NCBI RefSeq assembly: GCF_002260525.1 | Contig: NZ_MRYI01000010.1 | Span: 62,001 to 126,000 of the forward strand | Length of the DNA stretch: 64,000 bases | Reading direction: 5' to 3' | Origin: Hahella sp. CCB-MM4 | GTDB taxonomy: Bacteria; Pseudomonadota; Gammaproteobacteria; Pseudomonadales; Oleiphilaceae | Part shown: positions 58,126-64,000 of the stretch, one piece after another | Position numbering within the stretch: the stretch's first letter is position 1 | Layout: every line of letters begins with the position of its first letter | Made by a program: the position numbers and the translations under genes | The notes under the pieces: model-generated | What the model saw: only the letters and a program-made list of their open reading frames with translations | Told to the model about the DNA's origin: nothing | The model's database searches: none

Positions 58126-58761
58126 GTGGAAGAAGTCAAACGTCTGATAGAGAACAATAAAACCTGGTCGGAAAGAATTCGCCGCGAGCAGCCGGATTTT
58201 TTCCCAACACTGGAAAAACAGCAGGCTCCCACCTTTTTGTGGATAGGATGCTCTGACAGCCGGGTGCCGGCCAATGAAGTCGTCGGGGTGATGCCGGGTG
58301 AGGTATTCGTTCATCGAAATGTTGCCAATGTGGTGGTTCACTCGGACCTGAATTGTCTCTCAGTCTTACAGTTTGCTGTTGAGGTCCTGAAGGTTCGTCA
58401 TATTACTGTGACCGGCCACTACGGATGTGGGGGGGTGAAAGCTGCGTTGCAGAATAAGCAGTTTGGCATGATCGATAACTGGCTGCGCCATATCAAAGAT
58501 GTCTACTCTCTGAACAAGGGGGAAATTGATGCTCTGCCGACAGAGACGGAAAGAGTTGATCGCCTCTGTGAGCTGAACGTGATTCAGCAGGTTCAGAACG
58601 TATGTTGTACAAGTATTGTGCAAAATGCCTGGCATCGTGGCCAGTTCCTGGCAGTGCACGGCTGGGTGTATGGACTGAAAGATGGTTTGATTAAAGACCT
58701 GGAAGTCACTAAGACGAGTTCTGAGCAACTGGATGCTCCCTACGTCTATGTTAAGTCCTGA
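58126..58761 (+). CDS. can: beta-class carbonic anhydrase
   Basis: A cytosolic zinc enzyme interconverting CO2 and bicarbonate. It has 211 residues. Zinc ligands: Cys42 and Asp44 in CSDSRVPANEVV, then His98 and Cys101 in HYGCGGVKAA. Family length is about 205-230. Start GTG at 58126 with CAGGAG 7 bases upstream. Followed by a 16-bp repeat array and then moaB. Confidence 0.96.
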   Translation: MEEVKRLIENNKTWSERIRREQPDFFPTLEKQQAPTFLWIGCSDSRVPANEVVGVMPGEVFVHRNVANVVVHSDLNCLSVLQFAVEVLKVRHITVTGHYGCGGVKAALQNKQFGMIDNWLRHIKDVYSLNKGEIDALPTETERVDRLCELNVIQQVQNVCCTSIVQNAWHRGQFLAVHGWVYGLKDGLIKDLEVTKTSSEQLDAPYVYVKS

Positions 58762-58792
58762 TACAGTTTTGGGTTTATCGCAGTCAGCTATT

Positions 58793-58856
58793 CAGAAGTC
58801 CGATATAGCAGAAGCACGGTATAGTAGAAGCACGATATAGCAGAAGTCGGGTATAG
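58793..58856. repeat. four 16-bp tandem units between carbonic anhydrase and moaB
   Basis: Units at 58793-58808, 58809-58824, 58825-58840 and 58841-58856 share cagaag....ta..tatag. They lie in the 168-base gap. Confidence 0.92.
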
Positions 58857-58929
58857 AGAGTCGGCTGTAAGAAGAAGGCCTGAGTAAATCGGGCGGCTGA
58901 TCACCGGCTTGGTATTAATGAGAAACAGC

Positions 58930-59505
58930 ATGGCACAGCACAAGTCTACAGAATTTATCCCGTTAAACATTGCAGTACTCACTGTCTCTGATACCCGTAC
59001 AACGGAGAATGATACTTCCGGACAGGCCTTGGTGGACGGAGTGGAGTCGGCAGGTCACAAAATTGTTGATCGTCAGTTGATTCCTGATGATGTCTACGTC
59101 ATGCGGGCTGTTGTGTCTGCCTGGATTGCAGATGCTGCTGTGCAGGTTGTTCTGATTACCGGCGGTACCGGGTTCACGTTGAGGGATAGCACGCCAGAGG
59201 CGGTAATCCCTTTGCTTGATAAGCTGGTAGAAGGATTCGGCGAATTGTTCAGGTCTGTTTCCTATGATGAAATCGGTACCTCAACCATACAGTCCCGGGC
59301 ATTTGCAGGATTAGCAAATGCCACTCTGATCTTCGGTATGCCCGGATCTACAAATGCCTGTAAGACAGCCTGGAATAAGATTATCCGCGAACAGCTGGAT
59401 GCACGTCATCGGCCGTGCAATTTTGTGGGAATTCTATCAACCGAGTCTGTGGACAAGGTGAATAGCCCAGGCGATGTTAAACCGGATTGCGGGCCAAGAT
59501 CATGA
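58930..59505 (+). CDS. moaB: molybdenum cofactor biosynthesis protein MoaB
   Basis: A molybdopterin adenylyltransferase-like protein of 191 residues from the ATG at 58930 (an ATG at 58918 is also in frame). MAQHKSTEFIPLNIAVLTVSDTR is the family start, and TGGTGFTLRDSTPEAV near 76 binds the pterin. The stop overlaps the moeA ATG by 4 bases (ATGA), so the two are coupled. Confidence 0.94.
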   Translation: MAQHKSTEFIPLNIAVLTVSDTRTTENDTSGQALVDGVESAGHKIVDRQLIPDDVYVMRAVVSAWIADAAVQVVLITGGTGFTLRDSTPEAVIPLLDKLVEGFGELFRSVSYDEIGTSTIQSRAFAGLANATLIFGMPGSTNACKTAWNKIIREQLDARHRPCNFVGILSTESVDKVNSPGDVKPDCGPRS

Positions 59506-60728
59506 CGCATCCCAGCGCAAATTTAATGCCTGTAGAGCAGGCCCTTGAATACCTGTTGAGAACCGCCGTTTCGGTAAACGATGGGGAAAAGGTGGTTCTG
59601 TACGATGCACTGGATCGAATTTTAGCTGAGCATGTCTATTCAAATGTGGATGTTCCGCCATATGACAATAGTGCGGTAGATGGTTATGTGGTGGGTGCTG
59701 GATCCGTTGGGGTAGGGCAGCCGCAAGAGTTGTCTGTGTCCCAGCGCATTCCTGCCGGTACAGTCCCTTTAGAATTGCAGCAGGGAACTGCGGCTCGTAT
59801 TTTTACCGGTGCAGAGGTGCCGCAAGGCGGCGCTGCCGTGGTTATGCAGGAAAGCTGTCAGGTGGATGGTGATCGGGTAACCCTGCCGCCGGATATCCCT
59901 GAAGGCCAAAATGTCCGCAAGGCAGGGCAGGATGTTCGTTCCGGGCAAATGGTGCTTGAGTCAGGTCGCAAACTCCAGCCACAGGATCTTGGGCTCTTGG
60001 CATCTGTGGGTATTGGAGAGGTTTCCTGTCGGCGCCGCTTGAAAGTGGCAGTATTGTCTACCGGTGATGAGTTGATTGAGCCGGGTGAACCCGCAGCACC
60101 GGGTAAAATATTCAACTCCAACCGATATACCATGGTGGCTTTATTGAAGCGCCTGGGGTGCGACATTCTTGATCTGGGAATCGTGCCCGATGATTACCAG
60201 GCCACGGTTGAGGCTCTATCAACTGCAGCTGGGCAGGCTGATCTTATTCTTAGTAGCGGCGGAGTGTCTGTCGGTGAAGAAGACCACGTGAAAGCTGCCG
60301 TCGAACACTTGGGGCAGCTGGATCTATGGCGGTTGGCGATTAAGCCTGGAAAGCCGCTGGCCTTTGGGAATGTCGCCGGGAAGCCATTTTTAGGGCTGCC
60401 GGGGAATCCATCCGCCGTATTTGTCACTTTTTCGATTATTGCCCGGCCGTTTATTGAAAAGCTGCAAGGCAGGGAAGTCCAAAGTGCTGCAAAGGTGATG
60501 TTGCCGGTGGGGTTTTCTGTTAGCAAGGCAGGCCTGCGACAGGAATACATGAGAGTTCGGGTAGTGGAAAGGGATGGTGGGCTCTCGTTGGAGCCTCATC
60601 CCAATCAAAGCTCCGGTGTTCTCTCATCTGCTACCTGGGCCGAGGGTTTTGCAGTCATTCCGCCAGGCAGGACGTTTGAGCAAGGGGATCTGGTGGAATA
60701 TTTGGCGTTTTCCGGATTGGGAATCTGA
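59502..60728 (+). CDS. moeA: molybdopterin molybdenumtransferase MoeA
   Basis: Inserts molybdenum into adenylylated molybdopterin. It has 408 residues. NSAVDGYVV near 57 is the entry motif, and LSTGDELIEPGEPAAPGKIFNSN near 185 and SSGGVSVGEEDHVK near 250 are active-site elements. A C-terminal beta domain ends the protein. The start at 59502 overlaps the moaB stop; an upstream GTG-type frame is open for 15 bases only. TusA, encoded 9 kb away, can serve the same pathway. Confidence 0.95.
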   Translation: MTHPSANLMPVEQALEYLLRTAVSVNDGEKVVLYDALDRILAEHVYSNVDVPPYDNSAVDGYVVGAGSVGVGQPQELSVSQRIPAGTVPLELQQGTAARIFTGAEVPQGGAAVVMQESCQVDGDRVTLPPDIPEGQNVRKAGQDVRSGQMVLESGRKLQPQDLGLLASVGIGEVSCRRRLKVAVLSTGDELIEPGEPAAPGKIFNSNRYTMVALLKRLGCDILDLGIVPDDYQATVEALSTAAGQADLILSSGGVSVGEEDHVKAAVEHLGQLDLWRLAIKPGKPLAFGNVAGKPFLGLPGNPSAVFVTFSIIARPFIEKLQGREVQSAAKVMLPVGFSVSKAGLRQEYMRVRVVERDGGLSLEPHPNQSSGVLSSATWAEGFAVIPPGRTFEQGDLVEYLAFSGLGI

Positions 60729-60821
60729 TCAAGTTTTCTTTCGATGATAGGGTCGCATTGAAGAGCGTTTGCTCCTTTGACGACTATACATCAGGGCTTG
60801 GATTCCAAACACAAAAAACGC

Positions 60822-60850
60822 TTGAACCGCCCAAGCTTCTTTGCTATCTT
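60822..60850 (+). promoter_or_regulatory. promoter of tRNA-Val
   Basis: TTGAAC (60822-60827), a 17-base spacer and TATCTT (60845-60850), 31 bases before the tRNA. Confidence 0.72.
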
Positions 60851-60860
60851 ACGCAGCCTC

Positions 60861-60877
60861 TTGAGACGTCGTCTCAA
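60861..60877 (+). other. 8-bp palindrome in the tRNA-Val leader
   Basis: TTGAGACG T CGTCTCAA: a perfect inverted repeat with a one-base centre, between the -10 box and the tRNA 5' end. It could be an operator or part of the precursor leader hairpin. Confidence 0.55.
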
Positions 60878-60881
60878 TCTT

Positions 60882-60958
60882 AGGACCGTAGCTCAGTTGG
60901 TTAGAGCGCCACGTTGACATCGTGGAGGTCACCAGTTCGAATCTGGTCGGTCCTACCA
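60882..60958 (+). tRNA. tRNA-Val (anticodon GAC)
   Basis: A 77-nt cloverleaf. The acceptor AGGACCG pairs with CGGTCCT, the anticodon loop TTGACAT contains GAC, the T loop is TTCGAAT and CCA is encoded. Single gene with its own promoter. Confidence 0.97.
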
Positions 60959-61115
60959 AACTCCTTTTTCCTTCCTTTGTATTTTCTTCGAAATCTCCAC
61001 TGATTCTGTTATTGTTGTGTCGATTCTATTGTGGTTGAAAAGGTCCTCACTGTAGCTTAGTTAGCCCTTTTTCTTAGTGCCAGGATACCAACTTCTATCG
61101 GCTGGAGCCTTCTGC

Positions 61116-61538
61116 ATGAAGTATCTTCGTTCATTCAACCAGCGCTTGCGCGAATTACGCCAGAAAAAGAAACTGACGACGGAAGATGTTGCCACCTTCT
61201 GTATGGTGGATGAGTCCGTGGTCAAAGGGTGGGAAGCACCTTCTGATGCACATCGCTGTTTTCCGACTCTGGATAATTTGCTGGACCTGTGTTTCAAAAC
61301 AGGAGTCGCGCTGGATAGCTTTCTCGACTTCGATCAGAGTAACAAGTTCACTCCGCAGTTGGTTTTGCCGGGCTTTGGTGCCGAGGAAGAAGGGGATTTG
61401 TATTCAGCCATCAATGAGTTGGATGAGGCTCTGGACCATTCGTTGCCTGATGAAAGGGAAAGAGAGTTGTTGCGTCGCTTCAGGGAATGTGACGAGGAGC
61501 GGAGGCAGTTCATCATGCAAATGTTGCCAAGGACTTAA
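61116..61538 (+). CDS. XRE-type helix-turn-helix protein
   Basis: A small cytosolic DNA-binding protein of 140 residues from the ATG at 61116 (GGAG 9 bases upstream). Residues 8-65 form a Cro/C1-type helix-turn-helix (LRELRQKKKLTTEDVATFCM, then VDESVVKGWEAP). The C-terminal part is acidic and helical (DLYSAINELDEALDHSLPDE to RRQFIMQML). Targets unknown. Convergent with galU. Confidence 0.8.
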   Translation: MKYLRSFNQRLRELRQKKKLTTEDVATFCMVDESVVKGWEAPSDAHRCFPTLDNLLDLCFKTGVALDSFLDFDQSNKFTPQLVLPGFGAEEEGDLYSAINELDEALDHSLPDERERELLRRFRECDEERRQFIMQMLPRT

Positions 61539-61615
61539 TGCTCAGATATTCAGGTGCACGATATTTCAATGTGGGCAGTGAAAGGATGGTGCCGTTTAAA
61601 GAATTAGAGAGATGA

Positions 61616-61638
61616 CTGGGCCAGTGTTGCTGGCCCAG
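61616..61638. other. galU: perfect 9-bp hairpin between the XRE gene and galU
   Basis: CTGGGCCAG / CTGGCCCAG with a 5-base loop, 16 bases beyond the galU stop on its downstream side. No T tract follows on either strand, so terminator activity is doubtful. Confidence 0.55.
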
Positions 61639-61653
61639 ATGAAAAGCTCAGGC

Positions 61654-62493
61654 TTAAAGCTGTCCTTTCTTGTAGTAATTCTCGTAAACGTAGTTGGTTG
61701 CTTCAACAAATCCATCGATGCTGCCGCAATCAAATCTGCGCCCTTTAAATTTATAGGCCAGAACACATCCGTCTTTAGCCTGCTTAAGTAGCGCGTCCGT
61801 GATCTGTACTTCCCCATTTTTACCTGGTTCTGTATCGCGAATGATGTCAAAAATATCCGGAGTCAGAATATAACGGCCGATAATGGCGTAGTTACTTGGC
61901 GCTTTGTCGGCAGGTGGTTTCTCAACCATGTCGGTAACCCGGAAAAGGCCTTCTTTCATTGGTTCGCCGGCAATAACTCCGTACTTGTGAACCTCATCCA
62001 TCGGGACTTCCTGGATGGCAACGATACTGCAGCGGAACTGATTATATAGTTTGGACATCTGTGCCAGCACGCTATCCTGGCCGTTCTCTACAACGCACAG
62101 GTCATCTGCCAATACAACGGCGAAAGGCTCGTCGCCAATCAAAGTTTGGCCGGATAGGATGGCATGTCCAAGTCCTTTCATTTCATTTTGTCTGGTGAAA
62201 GAGAACTTGTTGTTGTCGATCAGGCTGCGTATCGATGTGAGTAGCTCTTCTTTGCCGGTACCTTTGATCTGGGTTTCCAGCTCATATGAAATATCAAAAT
62301 GATCTGCGATTGCCCGTTTGCCCCGGCCGGTAACAAAGCTGAAATTGTTCATGCCGGCTGCGACAGCTTCCTCTACGCCGTATTGAACCAGGGGCTTGTT
62401 CACCAGTGGCAGCATTTCCTTGGGCATAGCCTTAGTAGCAGGTAAAAAGCGGGTTCCATATCCTGCGACAGGGAAGAGACACTTTCTAATCAT
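61654..62493 (-). CDS. galU: UTP-glucose-1-phosphate uridylyltransferase
   Basis: Makes UDP-glucose from UTP and glucose-1-phosphate. It has 279 residues. Nucleotide-binding FPVAGYGTRFLPATKAMPKEML is at 7-28, with VLADDLCVV near 130 and EKPPADKAPSN near 192. It feeds galE and ugd at 32-34 kb and the epimerase at 57 kb. Single gene between converging XRE and same-strand nrdJb. Confidence 0.96.
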   Translation of the reverse strand: MIRKCLFPVAGYGTRFLPATKAMPKEMLPLVNKPLVQYGVEEAVAAGMNNFSFVTGRGKRAIADHFDISYELETQIKGTGKEELLTSIRSLIDNNKFSFTRQNEMKGLGHAILSGQTLIGDEPFAVVLADDLCVVENGQDSVLAQMSKLYNQFRCSIVAIQEVPMDEVHKYGVIAGEPMKEGLFRVTDMVEKPPADKAPSNYAIIGRYILTPDIFDIIRDTEPGKNGEVQITDALLKQAKDGCVLAYKFKGRRFDCGSIDGFVEATNYVYENYYKKGQL

Positions 62494-62675
62494 GTAAACT
62501 CCTTGATTCTTACAACTCTAATTATTGTCGTACTGCTCATTCTGCAATTACCAGGCCAGTGAGCGCAATCCAGCAAGAGGTTGGTGACTGGGGTATAAGT
62601 GTATATTGCTGATTTCAGTACGGTTGGGTTTCCTGTACAAGAAGACCCGAATTCCGGTGGCGCCATATATACCAT

Positions 62676-62702
62676 AAAAAAAGGAGGCTAAGCCTCCTTT
62701 TT
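62676..62702 (-). terminator. Rho-independent terminator after nrdJb
   Basis: aaaaaggaggc / gcctccttttt with a TAA loop, 22 bases past the nrdJb stop. The core sequence is identical to the terminator at 20662-20694. Confidence 0.9.
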
Positions 62703-62723
62703 CGTCAATTCAAATGCAAAAAA

Positions 62724-63425
62724 TTATCCGCACTTACTATCGCCGCAATTCAAACAGGTTTGACATCCATCCATCAGGATGACGGCCTTTTGCGAGCATT
62801 TCTTACACATGGTGGCGTTTGCAGGAAAGGCGCTTCCTTCGCTGCTGTTGCTTTCACCATTAGCCGCCTTCTGGCGGGACTCATAGTCTGCGCGCTTTTC
62901 TGCCAGCATTCGCTTATGGGCGTCGCTTAGTTCCTCGGATTCAATGATGCCCAAAGCCTTCATGTGCTTCTCAATCACAGCGCCGATTTCTGCTACCAAA
63001 GAAGGGACAAATACACCGCCTTTCTTGTAGTAGCCACCGTTGGGATCGTGAACTGAAAGTAGTTCTTCCAACAGGAAGGCAATATCACCACCCTTACGGA
63101 AGACAGCTGAAATAACCCTTGTCAGAGCAATGACCCACTGAAAATGTTCCATTGACTTCGAATTAATAAATATCTCATAAGGCTGACGGGTTTCGTGGTC
63201 AGTGCCTTCGTTCAAAATAATGTCGTTAATGGTGATATAGAATGCATGCTCCGACACCGGTGGCTTGATTTTGTAGGTCGTACCCAGCAAAAAGTCCGGA
63301 CGGGCAATGTTTTCATTCATTTCAACCGGTTTGGGTTCGGTGCTGGCCGGCTGTTGGGCGGCGGCAGCATCTTCCGGTTTCATTACGTTGTAGCCAACGA
63401 TTTTCTTTTCAATTTTGACAGCCAT
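62724..63425 (-). CDS. nrdJb: class II ribonucleotide reductase, C-terminal subunit NrdJb
   Basis: The small polypeptide of the split B12-dependent ribonucleotide reductase known from Pseudomonas. It has 233 residues from the ATG at 63425 (aaaagg ribosome site); a frame opening 27 bases upstream is less likely. LLGTTYKIKPPVSEHAFYIT near 42 and the central VIALTRVISAVFRKGGDIAF are shared with the end of full-length NrdJ. The zinc-ribbon tail CKKC...CQTCLNCGDSKCG carries the redox-relay cysteines. Downstream of nrdJa by 71 bases that hold an 11-bp hairpin. Confidence 0.88.
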   Translation of the reverse strand: MAVKIEKKIVGYNVMKPEDAAAAQQPASTEPKPVEMNENIARPDFLLGTTYKIKPPVSEHAFYITINDIILNEGTDHETRQPYEIFINSKSMEHFQWVIALTRVISAVFRKGGDIAFLLEELLSVHDPNGGYYKKGGVFVPSLVAEIGAVIEKHMKALGIIESEELSDAHKRMLAEKRADYESRQKAANGESNSSEGSAFPANATMCKKCSQKAVILMDGCQTCLNCGDSKCG

Positions 63426-63442
63426 GTTAATAACCTTTTCTG

Positions 63443-63471
63443 AAGAGGGCATTGAAGAGAAATGCCCTCTT
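63443..63471 (-). promoter_or_regulatory. 11-bp hairpin between nrdJa and nrdJb
   Basis: A perfect inverted repeat AAGAGGGCATT / AATGCCCTCTT with a 7-base loop, ending 17 bases before the nrdJb ATG on the transcribed (minus) strand. There is no T tract. It could protect mRNA ends or tune nrdJb translation. Confidence 0.6.
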
Positions 63472-63496
63472 ATTGAACACTGTAGACAATCGGCGC

Positions 63497-64000
63497 TTAA
63501 TATTTGCCGTATGTGCCCTCTTTTAGTGCATCAAACAGATTGGCTGCCGTATGCACTTCTCCATCGTACTCGACTTCTTCATTCCCTTTCAGTTTTACCT
63601 TGGAACCGTCTTCCAACGTAAACTCGTAAATGGTTTTTTCCAGGTCTTTTTCTTTGACCAGTACACCTTGGAATGCTTCGGGATTAAAGCGGAAAGTCGT
63701 GCAACCTTTCAATCCCTTTTCGTATGCGTACATATAAATGTCTTTGAATTCCTGGTAGGGGAAGTCTGTCGGCACGTTTGCTGTTTTGGAAATTGAGGAG
63801 TCTACCCATTTCTGCGCCGCAGCTTGAATATCCACGTGTTGAGTGGGGGTGACTTCGTCACTGGTGGTGAAATAGCTCGGCAGCTGTGCTTCAGGATCAT
63901 CGCTGAAAGGCATGGCGTTTGGATTGATCAGGTGGCGGTAAGCCAGTAGTTCATAGGAGAAAACATCCATTTTCTCTTTGGTTTTCTTGCCTTCACGAAT
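63497..64000 (-). CDS. nrdJa: class II ribonucleotide reductase, catalytic subunit NrdJa (3' end only)
   Basis: The C-terminal 167 or so residues of the large subunit of the B12-dependent ribonucleotide reductase. The frame is open to the window edge (IREGKKTKEKMDVFSYELLA). PYQEFKDIYMYAYEKGLKGCTTFRFN is the conserved end of the NrdJ barrel, and LEDGSKVKLKGNEEVEYDGEVHTAANLFDALKEG is the typical tail before the split. The catalytic cysteines lie outside the window. First gene of the nrdJa-nrdJb transcript. Confidence 0.88.
   Translation of the reverse strand: MREGKKTKEKMDVFSYELLAYRHLINPNAMPFSDDPEAQLPSYFTTSDEVTPTQHVDIQAAAQKWVDSSISKTANVPTDFPYQEFKDIYMYAYEKGLKGCTTFRFNPEAFQGVLVKEKDLEKTIYEFTLEDGSKVKLKGNEEVEYDGEVHTAANLFDALKEGTYGKY

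Overview
The window is a contiguous piece of a gammaproteobacterial chromosome. The gene content and local gene orders (guaB-guaA, fmdB-aspS-yebC-ruvCAB-ybgC-tolQRAB-pal-cpoB-tRNA-Lys, gcvR/dapA-bamC-purC, tesA/ybbA-ybbP, and a class II ribonucleotide reductase split into NrdJa and NrdJb) fit a Pseudomonadales/Oceanospirillales-grade, probably marine or environmental, bacterium. The exact genus cannot be fixed from the sequence alone. Almost everything is ordinary housekeeping DNA. There is no CRISPR array, no rRNA, no recognisable transposase or integrase and no obvious prophage.

Layout. 1-9.2 kb: the 3' part of a large membrane protein with an acidic, repeat-bearing tail, aminopeptidase ApeB, a tRNA-Pro/tRNA-Asn pair, a tandem-domain universal stress protein, a chemoreceptor and an unrecognised exported protein. 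9.4-15.9 kb: the TesA esterase, divergent from a YbbA/YbbP-type ABC exporter that runs by overlap into a glycosyltransferase-like gene and an alpha/beta hydrolase. 16.1-20.6 kb: an exported poly(hydroxyalkanoate) depolymerase-like enzyme whose C-terminal accessory domains are cut off by a frameshift and a stop, an MFS exporter divergent from a LysR regulator, and a small unknown gene. 20.8-25.9 kb: a lipoprotein M48 protease with TPRs, a DUF599 protein, two overlapping hotdog thioesterases and xseA. 26.2-35.8 kb: guaB, guaA, an A+T-rich O-acyltransferase, tadA, galE, ugd, a HIT-like protein and a FabR-like regulator. 36.1-47.4 kb: the aspS/yebC/ruv/tol-pal block with two identical tRNA-Lys genes. 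47.5-57.0 kb: nadA, bepA, tusA, a PerM-type permease, bcp, gcvR, dapA, bamC, purC and a beta-barrel protein. 57.0-64.0 kb: a UDP-glucuronate 4-epimerase-like gene, carbonic anhydrase, moaB, moeA, tRNA-Val, an XRE regulator, galU, nrdJb and the 3' end of nrdJa.

How the genes work together. galU, ugd, galE and the 57 kb epimerase, although scattered, form a route from glucose-1-phosphate to UDP-Glc, UDP-Gal, UDP-GlcA and UDP-GalA for surface polysaccharide. The acyltransferase could decorate such a polymer. The Tol-Pal genes, BamC, BepA and the second M48 protease are envelope maintenance functions. RuvABC and YebC sit together as usual.

The most unusual pattern I could see is not a gene. At least fifteen independent, unrelated, short-period tandem repeats (periods 8 to 24 bp, two to seven copies) are scattered through the 64 kb. 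They occur in gaps, across stop codons, and inside coding regions only in multiples of three bases. They suggest a genome prone to local tandem duplication. I did not find a convincing new multi-gene system; the candidates worth a second look are listed as findings.
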